24,610 nt of DNA from JAVBTT01 sp031556035 (GTDB taxonomy: Bacteria > Bacillota > Clostridia > Oscillospirales > UBA929). This document shows, piece by piece, positions 1 through 7,685 of this stretch. The DNA is taken from NCBI GenBank assembly GCA_031556035.1, contig JAVBTT010000015.1, forward strand, positions 1 to 24,610, given 5' to 3'. The translations under genes and the position numbers were made by a program. How positions within the stretch are numbered: position 1 is the first letter of the stretch; each line of letters opens with the position of its first letter. The notes under the pieces are model-generated. The model was not told the origin of the DNA and did no database searches. It saw only the letters and a program-made list of their open reading frames with translations.

Positions 1-3000
1 CAGCCCGTCCGGGTTTTCGGCGGTCACGGCGACCGGGATATTGGCGTCGCAGCCGGTCACGAGATAGGTGATCCTGGAGTCGATCTCAACGGAGGTTATC
101 TCGCTCACAGGCTCCATGTCCGCTGTCTTGATCAGGGCCACATCGTCGATATAGAGCCACTGGTCGGCAGCGGCATCGGAGTAGAAGCCGACTTCCAGCT
201 GACCGCCGGTGACCTCGACGCCCTCGACCGCGAACAGCGTCCACTCGCCGATGGCGGCGTTCAGGCTGACTTTAGCGTCGCCCGCGTACATGTACGCCTC
301 GTTCTGGCCGCCGCTGCTCCTGAACCATCCGTAGAAGGTGTATGTCCCGTTGGGCAGATTCTTGGCGACCTGGGAGGTCTTGGTCTTGTAGGGCTCGTCG
401 CCCGTGTTGCGCTTTGTATAGCCGTGGTACCAGGTGTAGTTGCCGGCGTAGGCGCTGTAGTAGGTCTGGTTCGTGGTGCCGGGGGCGATCAGCTGGTAGT
501 TCCTGTTCGCCTGGGCGCTGCTGCGGTTGCCGCCGTAGTTGATCTGCGCGACCTGGCCCGCGAGGTGCTCGGCCTTCCAGCCGTTGGGCTCGTTGACATA
601 GGTCTGGATTCCGGGCATCGAGATGGTCTGTTCCTGGAACGTCATGCTCAGGCCGCCGGCGAGCCGGTCGTTTTCAAAGTACGGATTGTCCAGATAGTTG
701 TTGTTCGGCCCGGGAGCCCATGCGCCGGCTTCTATGTCGAAGCGGAACTGGGACATGCTGTTGTAGACCGGGATCTCCCACTCCGGACGCTTCCACTCGG
801 GGTTCCCGTCGCCGTCCTTGTACGGATAGCCCTCGGGGAGGAAGGGGAAGAAGGATTCCATATCCCCCCACGGGTTGGGAACGAGCGCGGGATTGTCCTT
901 GTTGCCGTTGTAGGACTTCGGGTTCGGGGTCTTCGGAAGGTCGTCCGCAGTCATGGGGGCGGCCGTCGCGGGGTCGAGGAAGCTGATGGGGGCGAACTGG
1001 CTGTAGCCGATGCCGTAGCCGGCGTTGTTGCTCCAGCGGTCGCCGAACTCAAGAACCATCTCCCCCTTGGGGGTGTCGGCGGTGACAAAGCCCACAACCT
1101 GGGTGGTGTGGCTGAAGTTGGCGCTGCTGCCCCTCATGGGGGTCATGTTGTTCGGTAGGCCGACCTCATTTGTAAAGGTCTTGTCGGTGGGGCTCTTCGC
1201 GCCGCCCATGTAGAAGGTCGGGGAGGTGTTCCAGCCGCGCAGCCCGGAGGCGGCGTAGTAGTACCAGCCGTTGTATTTGAACATGCAGTTTGCCTCGCGG
1301 CCGCCCTCGCGGCGGAGGTTGTAGTAGGTGTCCTTCTTGGCGTCGTAGACCTCGACGTTCGAGACGACGCTCAGGAAATCGTCCGGGTTGAGCCGCGCGA
1401 CATACTGCTGGTCGCGCTCGGGGTATATCTCCCAGGAGCCGGCCTGCGTGAACGGAGCCACCGTCACTCCGTTGATGCAGTAGTTGATGTACATCTCCCC
1501 GGCCTCGCGGTCATAGTACATGGTCATGTCGCCGGTGTAAGGCACCGCGGTTCCGTCCGCGCGTGTCGGGATGTCGGGGCCGACGGTCATTGCCTGCTCG
1601 TGCTTGACGAACTCAAACGGGCCCTCCGGCTTGTCGGAGACGGCGTACCACAGTCTGTTGGTGCCGTGGGCGCCCTCCTGGTACTGGCCGACCATAACAT
1701 ATTTTCCGGTTTTTTTGTTGTAGCCGACGCCCATTCTGGCGATCCAGCTTGTGCTGACGTTGGCGGTCGTCCAGTTGTACTCTCCCGGCCTGACCACGTC
1801 CGCGTCGTGGGTGGAGGCGCTGTCATCCCCGGCCCAGGGGCCGCCCACCGGCTCCCAGTCGACCAGGTTGAGCGACTTGTAGCAGCGGATTGAGGAGGTG
1901 CGCCACGAGGTGCTTCCGGTTGTGCCCCTGCCCTGCTTCAGTGAGTTGTAATACGACTGGGCGCCCGGGAAGTTCATGCCGTACCAGTAATAGTAGGGGT
2001 CGCCGTCCTCATACTTGGAGATGCTGCCCATCTGGGCGAAAATCGGGTCGCCGTTGACGTCCAGCGGGAACACGTCGTTTGTGATCAGCAGTTCCCCGTC
2101 GTGTACGCTGACAACGCAGGTGAGCACAGTCTCGCCGACGGTGGCCGTTATGTTGGCGGTTCCCTCGCTCACCGAGATCACGTAGCCGTTTGACACCCTG
2201 GCGACCCTCAGGTCGTCGGATTCCCAGGTGATTTCAGCGCCCTCGGGGGCGTTCAGCACCTCGAGCCTGTCAAGAGCGCCGCCCAGCAGCATCGCGAGCT
2301 CTGTCTTGCTGAGCTCGGGGACGGGCGCCGGGGCGTTTGTGTAGCGCAGATTCGCAACCGGCAGCTCCATTGCCAGCGCCCTGTCCCGAATGTCCTCGCC
2401 AAGGTAGAAGCCGAGGTGGGACGGCTGGTTGTACACGTTGCCCTGCGCGACGACCGAGTTGCGGTAGGCCGGATCGTGCATCAGGGTGTATATCACGTAA
2501 TCCGTGGGGATGTTGGTGGTGTAGATACGCAGAGCGTCGTTGTCGGAGGTGCGGACTACGACTTCATCGCGCCAGTCGCCGAAAAGGTCGGCGGCGAGCG
2601 CGGGAGGCTGCTTGGTGCCCCAGTTGGAGGATGTGCCGCTGAAGGATTGCAGGGTGCCGACACCGGGCTTGGAGACGGCAGGCGTGCCGCCGTTGAGCAG
2701 CTCGTCGAGCAGATCCCCGTCCCAGTACACGCGGAAGTTGTCGCTGGTGTTGCTGATGCTCACCGGCTGGCCGGTCACAAGGTTGTGAACCCCGGTGTTG
2801 GACGACCACGCCTCAAAGCCGGGGGAGGAGGTTATGTTGGCCGCTATGCCGCGGCCGACGTCGCCCGCGGCGGGGTTTACCCAGACGTCCTCGCCGGTGG
2901 AGGCGTTGTAGACCCTTGTGCTGTTGGCGGAAGCGCCTTCCTGGGGGGTCATGATCCAGAAATCGTTTGTGTACGGGCTCATGACGGACACGTGCATCGC

Positions 3001-5442
3001 GTCGCCGTGCGTGCCCCTTGAGGTGCCTCTGGTTCCGTCGGCGGCCCAGCGGAGGCTGCCGTCGCTGTTCAGGACGCAGCTTCCGAATATGATCTCGTCA
3101 TAGCCGTCGCCGTCCACGTCGGCGGCGGTCATGTTGTGGTTGCCGTAGCTCGGGTTTGTCGCGGGATTGCCCAGCGAGAACTCCCAGATCATATTGATCT
3201 TGCCGCCGATGAGCTGATAGGCGGCCGCGTAGTGCGGGCCGTAATGGCCGCGGACCTCAATGGCGCTGGGATAGGGCTCCGCGCCCTTCGCCCCGCCCTT
3301 GGGCAGATACGCGCTGGTGGCGCCGAAACGGTCGGAGCGGTTGTTGGAGACGCCGGAGCCCGGATCGCCCCAGTTGTTGCCGGGTTTGCCGTAGGGGGCG
3401 AAGTAGGGCACGGTGTCTACCGGCATGCCGTCGCCGCCGAACACCGTGAACCATTCGGGGCCGGACGACACGCGGCCAAGCGCCCCGGAGCCGACAGTCC
3501 CGGATATGCCGGCGGTGAAAATGGTGTAGCCTCCCTGCTGGGCGACAGGGCCTTCGGGGACGACCCACACCGGGGTGGCGTCGGCAGCCCTGGAGTCGTC
3601 CGCGGCGACCAGCATCAGCGCGGGCGCGTCAGTCAAATCGTTGATATTCCCGTTCTCGCCGGGAAGGAAAACGCGGGTACCGACGGCGGTCTTCATGGCA
3701 AGCTCGGCTTTGCCGTCCTCGTCCAGGTCGATAACGGTTCTCTCGGCGGTGTGCTGATTGGCGGAAGTGATGTTGAGGCCCAGGGCGACGCGCCAGAGCA
3801 GGCTGCCCTCGAGCGTGTAGCAGTCGAACATGGTCTCGCCGGTTATCTGGGCGGTGAGGCCGGGATCCTGCGCGGCGGAGGGCGTCCACTTCACTATGAG
3901 CTCATACTGGCCGTCGCCGTCCGTGTCCCCGGCGGCCACGTCGGTGGGCGAGTAGGTGATGTTTTGGGTGTTTCCGCTGCTGGCTCCGGTGACGATACGC
4001 GCGTCCGGCTTCTGCAAATTCAGAGTCATGCAGTTCTGCGGCCAGGCGGCGGATTCCGCGCTGAGTCCGTCGCCGCCGATCAGCTCGACCTGGTATTTGT
4101 CGCCGGCGACACCGGCGTTATCTATGTAGTTCTGGCTGGCGGCGATGGGGGCGCCGTTCAACTTTTCGCCATTCTTGTAGACGTTGAAGGCAATGTCCGT
4201 CCCATACCCGGCGTACTCGTCCGCAAGGACTCGCCAGGTGACCAGATTGCCGCCGCCCGTCACCGGCACCGCCGTGACCCCGCGGTCGAGCCATTCGGCC
4301 GCGCGCGCGTAGCCTGCGCCGGGGTCGCGCAGATCGACGACCATTGGAACGGGCACGTTCTTGGAGTTGACCGCGACGCCGGGGGCGTTCTCGATGGTTC
4401 CCGCGAAAGTCCAAATGCCAGGATAGGCCGGATCGAATGTCTGACCGGCAAAGGCTCTGGGCTTCTCATTCAGGCTCCAGGTGACGTTGACGGCATGGGT
4501 TTCGCCTGCTTTTGTCACCACATTGATCTTTGCGGGAAGGCCCAGATCCTCAATTCCGCCGACCTCGTTTGTGTAGGCGATTTTAGACCAGCTTTGGGTC
4601 AGAAACCCCGGGTTTTCCGGGAGCTTGGGCAGAAAATCGTACGGGAGGACGCTCACGATGGTGTCGGGGGTGTCCTGGGCGGTGAAGAACCAGAGATTGT
4701 CTATTCCGCAGTCCACAAGAGAAACGCCCGCGCCGGACGCCCGCTCCACGTCCAGAACCATCCTGTCTATCTGCGAGCCCGCGAACTGCACCTGATATAC
4801 GAGCGGCGCGGTGTCGGGATCGGCCCTGCGGGCTATGGACACGGTGGCGAGCTGGGTGCCGACGTCAAGCAGGATGCCCACTCTCAGCCATTGCCCCATT
4901 ATGGACGTTCCCTGGAAGGGCGCGGGGAGTATCTGCACTCCGTTCCAGTTGTCGGCCGCCCCGTTGGAGACGCCCGAATAAAGGCCGATCCTCCAGTTGG
5001 TGCCGCCGCCCTGCCTGCCCAGCCTCAGGGCCAGCAGGTTGCTGGTTCCGTCCCGGAGCGCCACGTTGAGCATGTTGGGGTTGTTACCCACATCGGTGGG
5101 CACTTTCCAGTCATAGACGACATACATCTGACCGGCCGAAATCGCGCTGGAGAGAATTCTGGAGGCGCTGCGTCCGCCGCTTCCGCTTGCGGCAAAGCGC
5201 AGATAGCCGCCGCTGTCGTTGTCGGTCTGGCGGGAAACTGTGCCGCCGCCTCCCGCGGTCCAGCCCCAGGTGCCTGAGTCGGTGAAGTCAGTGCCCGTTT
5301 CCTCAACCCAGCCGGCCGCCTGTAGCTCCGCTCGGGTCGGAATCGGGGGCAGATCCTCGGCGTACACCGCCGGTATGCAGATAAAAGACATACACAGTGC
5401 CAGCGCCAGGAAAAGAGCGGTGATTCTTCTTGACCTTTTCAT
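1..5442 (-). CDS. Secreted multidomain rhamnogalacturonan lyase (PL11) fused to a GH43-like domain, C-terminus off the left edge
   Basis: The frame is open for 1814 codons from an ATG at 5442 to the left edge; a GGAGGAG ribosome site lies about 12 nt upstream. Residues 1-28 form a Sec signal peptide (KRSRR, hydrophobic core, cleavage after VYA). Residues ~35-275 look like a lectin-like beta-sandwich and ~285-365 like an Ig-like Big_4 module. Residues ~375-1035 match family PL11 (YesW/YesX type), which cleaves the rhamnogalacturonan I backbone by beta-elimination. They carry calcium-type acidic loops (GDTDGDGQYE near 506, DLDEDGKAE near 572, DVDGDGYDE near 775) and the family strings AMKTAVGT, ADLFGDWRDEVV and IYTLMHDPAYR. 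Residues ~1037-1120 form a Big_2-like Ig domain. Residues ~1125-1490 resemble a GH43 propeller (YYYWYG, CYKSLNLVDWEPVG, REANCMFKYNGWYYYAASG; E1383 is a possible general acid). Residues ~1590-1775 look like a carbohydrate-binding beta-sandwich. PL11 is certain; GH43 activity is inferred. Confidence 0.92.
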   Translation of the reverse strand, partial: MKRSRRITALFLALALCMSFICIPAVYAEDLPPIPTRAELQAAGWVEETGTDFTDSGTWGWTAGGGGTVSRQTDNDSGGYLRFAASGSGGRSASRILSSAISAGQMYVVYDWKVPTDVGNNPNMLNVALRDGTSNLLALRLGRQGGGTNWRIGLYSGVSNGAADNWNGVQILPAPFQGTSIMGQWLRVGILLDVGTQLATVSIARRADPDTAPLVYQVQFAGSQIDRMVLDVERASGAGVSLVDCGIDNLWFFTAQDTPDTIVSVLPYDFLPKLPENPGFLTQSWSKIAYTNEVGGIEDLGLPAKINVVTKAGETHAVNVTWSLNEKPRAFAGQTFDPAYPGIWTFAGTIENAPGVAVNSKNVPVPMVVDLRDPGAGYARAAEWLDRGVTAVPVTGGGNLVTWRVLADEYAGYGTDIAFNVYKNGEKLNGAPIAASQNYIDNAGVAGDKYQVELIGGDGLSAESAAWPQNCMTLNLQKPDARIVTGASSGNTQNITYSPTDVAAGDTDGDGQYELIVKWTPSAAQDPGLTAQITGETMFDCYTLEGSLLWRVALGLNITSANQHTAERTVIDLDEDGKAELAMKTAVGTRVFLPGENGNINDLTDAPALMLVAADDSRAADATPVWVVPEGPVAQQGGYTIFTAGISGTVGSGALGRVSSGPEWFTVFGGDGMPVDTVPYFAPYGKPGNNWGDPGSGVSNNRSDRFGATSAYLPKGGAKGAEPYPSAIEVRGHYGPHYAAAYQLIGGKINMIWEFSLGNPATNPSYGNHNMTAADVDGDGYDEIIFGSCVLNSDGSLRWAADGTRGTSRGTHGDAMHVSVMSPYTNDFWIMTPQEGASANSTRVYNASTGEDVWVNPAAGDVGRGIAANITSSPGFEAWSSNTGVHNLVTGQPVSISNTSDNFRVYWDGDLLDELLNGGTPAVSKPGVGTLQSFSGTSSNWGTKQPPALAADLFGDWRDEVVVRTSDNDALRIYTTNIPTDYVIYTLMHDPAYRNSVVAQGNVYNQPSHLGFYLGEDIRDRALAMELPVANLRYTNAPAPVPELSKTELAMLLGGALDRLEVLNAPEGAEITWESDDLRVARVSNGYVISVSEGTANITATVGETVLTCVVSVHDGELLITNDVFPLDVNGDPIFAQMGSISKYEDGDPYYYWYGMNFPGAQSYYNSLKQGRGTTGSTSWRTSSIRCYKSLNLVDWEPVGGPWAGDDSASTHDADVVRPGEYNWTTANVSTSWIARMGVGYNKKTGKYVMVGQYQEGAHGTNRLWYAVSDKPEGPFEFVKHEQAMTVGPDIPTRADGTAVPYTGDMTMYYDREAGEMYINYCINGVTVAPFTQAGSWEIYPERDQQYVARLNPDDFLSVVSNVEVYDAKKDTYYNLRREGGREANCMFKYNGWYYYAASGLRGWNTSPTFYMGGAKSPTDKTFTNEVGLPNNMTPMRGSSANFSHTTQVVGFVTADTPKGEMVLEFGDRWSNNAGYGIGYSQFAPISFLDPATAAPMTADDLPKTPNPKSYNGNKDNPALVPNPWGDMESFFPFLPEGYPYKDGDGNPEWKRPEWEIPVYNSMSQFRFDIEAGAWAPGPNNNYLDNPYFENDRLAGGLSMTFQEQTISMPGIQTYVNEPNGWKAEHLAGQVAQINYGGNRSSAQANRNYQLIAPGTTNQTYYSAYAGNYTWYHGYTKRNTGDEPYKTKTSQVAKNLPNGTYTFYGWFRSSGGQNEAYMYAGDAKVSLNAAIGEWTLFAVEGVEVTGGQLEVGFYSDAAADQWLYIDDVALIKTADMEPVSEITSVEIDSRITYLVTGCDANIPVAVTAENPDGL

Positions 5443-5559
5443 TTTTGGCCTGCTCCTCCATTCGTTATTTTGCTGCGGCTCCGCGCAACACTTTGAGTTG
5501 ACTCCCCGCCCAACACGTTTTGTCCTCATTGCACCAAAAGCCAAGTGTGCAGCGCAGTT

Positions 5560-5588
5560 ATTATAAGCTTTTTCACCAAATAAGTAAA
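5560..5588 (-). promoter_or_regulatory. Sigma-A-type promoter of the PL11 gene
   Basis: On the minus strand the -35 hexamer TTTACT (5583-5588) and a perfect -10 TATAAT (5560-5565) are separated by exactly 17 nt. Transcription would begin near 5553 and leave a leader of about 110 nt before the ATG at 5442. Confidence 0.7.
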
Positions 5589-5778
5589 CTATCAATAATG
5601 ATTAAGGACATCAAAAATGATAAGAATATACCAAATAATGGCTACGATCCATCCAAAAAGCCGCCTGTCCAGGAAATATGCCGGAATAACAGACGCGCAG
5701 GCTCAAGCCCTTGCGGCAGGGCGCGGGCTACCCTTTTTGACGGGCCGCGCTTTAACGGGATAGTATAAAAAACCACCC

Positions 5779-5827
5779 TTTAACGCGCGAAAACACCACC
5801 TTTTGGGGTGGTGTTTTCCGCGTTAAA
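5779..5827. repeat. Long stem-loop, 20 bp in two paired blocks
   Basis: TTTAACGCG (5779-5787) pairs with CGCGTTAAA (5819-5827). AAAACACCACC (5790-5800) pairs with GGTGGTGTTTT (5807-5817). The loop is TTTTGG, and a small internal bulge separates the blocks. It could be a terminator or transcript-stabilising element; minus-strand reading is followed ~9 nt later by a TTTTTT run near 5766-5771. No gene on either side clearly needs it. Confidence 0.7.
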
Positions 5828-5892
5828 GCAGGGTATTATCGAATTATACCAACCGCCTTCGGCAGGCAGGGGGTGATACCGGCCCCGAGCTT

Positions 5893-5995
5893 ATACTAAT
5901 CCCATGTTAAAACCTTCCGCTAAGATATTTGCCAAAGCTTGCCGCGGCAACCTTTGGCAAATTGATACCGTCAGGTTTTAAACAGGCATTAGTAT
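5893..5995. repeat. ~100-bp nested imperfect palindrome (MITE-like or extended hairpin)
   Basis: Four pairs of inverted arms are nested around one centre. ATACTAAT (5893-5900) pairs with ATTAGTAT (5988-5995). GTTAAAACC (5906-5914) matches GGTTTTAAAC (5974-5983) with one extra base. TTTGCCAAAG (5928-5937) pairs with CTTTGGCAAA (5952-5961). GCCGCGGC (5941-5948) is palindromic at the centre. The unpaired blocks between arms are similar in length on both sides. It contains no coding frame. Confidence 0.8.
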
Positions 5996-6064
5996 TGTCC
6001 CCGGCGCACCACAACGGGTGATGGATAGAGAAAGAATGGAAAGCGAAAAAGAGAAAGCAAGCGC

Positions 6065-6104
6065 GAATGAATCCCCGACCGTTACGACGGCCGGGGATTC
6101 ATTC
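6065..6104 (-). terminator. Intrinsic terminator of pfp
   Basis: GAATGAATCCCC (6065-6076) pairs perfectly with GGGGATTCATTC (6093-6104), and an inner CCGT/ACGG pair caps the stem with a TACG loop. Read on the minus strand, about 40 nt after the pfp stop, it is followed by a T-rich tract (GCTTTCTCTTTTTCGC). Confidence 0.8.
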
Positions 6105-6143
6105 ATTCCTATGAAAAACTACAGCTCGATAATCGGCAAAAGC

Positions 6144-7391
6144 TTACTTCGCCACCACTTTTTTCAGCCTGGCGAAGCGCGGAAGACCGCATTCGCTGGG
6201 AAGCCCGCTGTCCCCCTGGATCAGCGGAAGCGCATAGTCGACAAAGGGCTTCTCTATACCGTTGCCGGCGGCGTTGATCCACTCGCGCGGCACCTTCTTT
6301 TCGGTGTTGGCGACAATATCCAGAGGCAAAAGCTTGACATTGCACTTGTAAGCCCCGGAGCTCATGTCCCTCTCAAAGCCGACCATCCTGTCGGTCTCCC
6401 CCGCGGCGGCGCTCTCGACTGCGGCCTTTCCCGCGGCGTAGCTCTCGTCAATGTCGGTCTGCGACGCGCAGTGAGCCGCGCAGCGCTGGAGCAGGCTCAG
6501 CTCAATGCCGCGCACCTTGGCGCCGGTCTTCTTCTTGACCATGTCGGCCAGAATTGAAGCGAGCCCGCCGAGCTGCGAGTGCCCGAAGCTGTCCTTCGCG
6601 GACGCGCCGGAGGAGCCGTATTCGCTGATGAACTTGCCGTCCTTGTCGTGTATGCCCTCACTGACGACCGCGATAACCTTTTTATGCTTTTTATAAATGG
6701 CGTCGACATCCTCCAGGAACTTGTCGACATCAAAGGCGACCTCGGGGAGATAAATCAGATCGGGGCCCGCGCCGCCGTGGTTGGCAAGCTCCGCAGCCGC
6801 CGCCAGCCAACCGGCGTGGCGCCCCATAACCTCAATAATGGTGATCATGCCGATATCATATACGCGGGCGTCGTGGTAGACCTCCATGATTGAGGTCGCG
6901 ATGTACTTCGCCGCGGAGCCGAAGCCGGGGCAGTGGTCGGTGCCGAACAGGTCGTTGTCTATCGTCTTCGGGATGCCCATGACGCGGCACTCATAGCCGT
7001 TCTTTAACATAAACTTGCTGATCTTGTTGCAGGTGTCCATGCTGTCGTTGCCGCCGTTGTAAAAGAAATAGCGCACGTCGTACTTTTTGAAAATCTCCAG
7101 TATGCGCCTATAGTCCGTGTCGTCGACGTCCGGGTCCTTCATCTTGTAGCGGCAGGAGCCCAGGGCGGAGGACGGGGTGTACTTGAGGAGCTCCAGCTCC
7201 TTCGGGTCCTCCTCGTCGATAATGTACAGCACGTCGTCCAAAACGCCCCTTATGCCGTTGGCGGCGCCGTACACCTTTGTGATGGCGGGGCTTTGCAGCG
7301 CCGCCTGCATCGCGCCCAGCGCCGATGCGTTTATAACCGAGGTGGGCCCTCCGGACTGGCCGATTATGCACGCGCCTTTGAGTTCACTCAT
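6144..7391 (-). CDS. pfp: Pyrophosphate--fructose-6-phosphate 1-phosphotransferase (PPi-dependent phosphofructokinase)
   Basis: This 415-residue enzyme interconverts fructose 6-phosphate and fructose 1,6-bisphosphate in glycolysis, using PPi instead of ATP, in the cytoplasm. Phosphate-binding GGPTSVINAS lies at residues 14-23, GGNDS at 113-117, PKTIDND at 141-147 and MGRHAGW near 190. Asp116 and Lys142 stand where ATP-dependent PFKs have glycines (GGDGS, PGTIDND). That pair is the established marker of PPi use. The ATG at 7391 follows GGGAGG at a 10-nt spacing. The gene is a single transcription unit with its own promoter and terminator. PPi use makes the step reversible, common in anaerobic Clostridia. 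Family and phosphate donor are well supported by sequence. Confidence 0.95.
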   Translation of the reverse strand: MSELKGACIIGQSGGPTSVINASALGAMQAALQSPAITKVYGAANGIRGVLDDVLYIIDEEDPKELELLKYTPSSALGSCRYKMKDPDVDDTDYRRILEIFKKYDVRYFFYNGGNDSMDTCNKISKFMLKNGYECRVMGIPKTIDNDLFGTDHCPGFGSAAKYIATSIMEVYHDARVYDIGMITIIEVMGRHAGWLAAAAELANHGGAGPDLIYLPEVAFDVDKFLEDVDAIYKKHKKVIAVVSEGIHDKDGKFISEYGSSGASAKDSFGHSQLGGLASILADMVKKKTGAKVRGIELSLLQRCAAHCASQTDIDESYAAGKAAVESAAAGETDRMVGFERDMSSGAYKCNVKLLPLDIVANTEKKVPREWINAAGNGIEKPFVDYALPLIQGDSGLPSECGLPRFARLKKVVAK

Positions 7392-7424
7392 TGAATGTTT
7401 TCCTCCCGATAATTTGTTTGAATA

Positions 7425-7453
7425 AGTCTATCAAAACATCTGGAAAAAATCAA
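7425..7453 (-). promoter_or_regulatory. Promoter of pfp
   Basis: The minus strand has -35 TTGATT (7448-7453) and -10 TAGACT (7425-7430) with a 17-nt spacer, about 34 nt ahead of the pfp ATG. The leader is short and shows no obvious regulatory structure. Confidence 0.65.
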
Positions 7454-7576
7454 GCGCGAGTGTATGGCTGTATGGACAACGGAGTTTACTTCGCCGCGAA
7501 TTTAACCGGGGCATCTATCAAAATCAGGGCGCGGCAATGCTTTTGTCCCACAATATGGAATAATATTTACAAACGC

Positions 7577-7606
7577 TTGAAAAGGATATCGGGCCTATGA
7601 TATAAT
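7577..7606 (+). promoter_or_regulatory. Promoter of the membrane LuxR-type regulator
   Basis: TTGAAA (7577-7582) and TATAAT (7601-7606) are separated by 18 nt. Transcription would begin near 7613, about 73 nt before the TTG start at 7686. Confidence 0.7.
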
Positions 7607-7685
7607 AGCGCCTGAAACGACATCGCCCGATTGCGCTGTAATATTCCGCGCCTGTGGCAAGAGCATTAAAAAAGGGGGGAGCGGT

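Larger units (their letters stand above)
5443..6143. other. Gene-free intergenic stretch rich in hairpins
   Basis: No convincing gene lies between the PL11 start and the pfp stop. The short open frames here lack ribosome sites and family motifs. The stretch contains the PL11 promoter, a small GCCCT/AGGGC hairpin at 5707-5722 followed by a T-run at 5734-5738, the long hairpin at 5779-5827, the nested palindrome at 5893-5995 and the pfp terminator at 6065-6104. The string TTTAACG recurs at 5751-5757 and 5779-5785 and in inverted form at 5821-5827. Confidence 0.75.

Noticed and set aside
424..1158. Plus-strand open frame of 244 codons, and a similar one at 2416-3021
   Set aside because: Both are shadows of the same minus-strand pectinase gene.
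3136..5277. Plus-strand open frame of 713 codons
   Set aside because: It is the exact antisense phase of the PL11 gene in GC-rich DNA. Its translation has no family motif and no ribosome site, while the minus frame matches PL11 throughout.
5520..5768. Small plus-strand open frame of 82 codons in the intergenic stretch
   Set aside because: No ribosome site, no recognisable motif, and it crosses the PL11 promoter region and hairpins.
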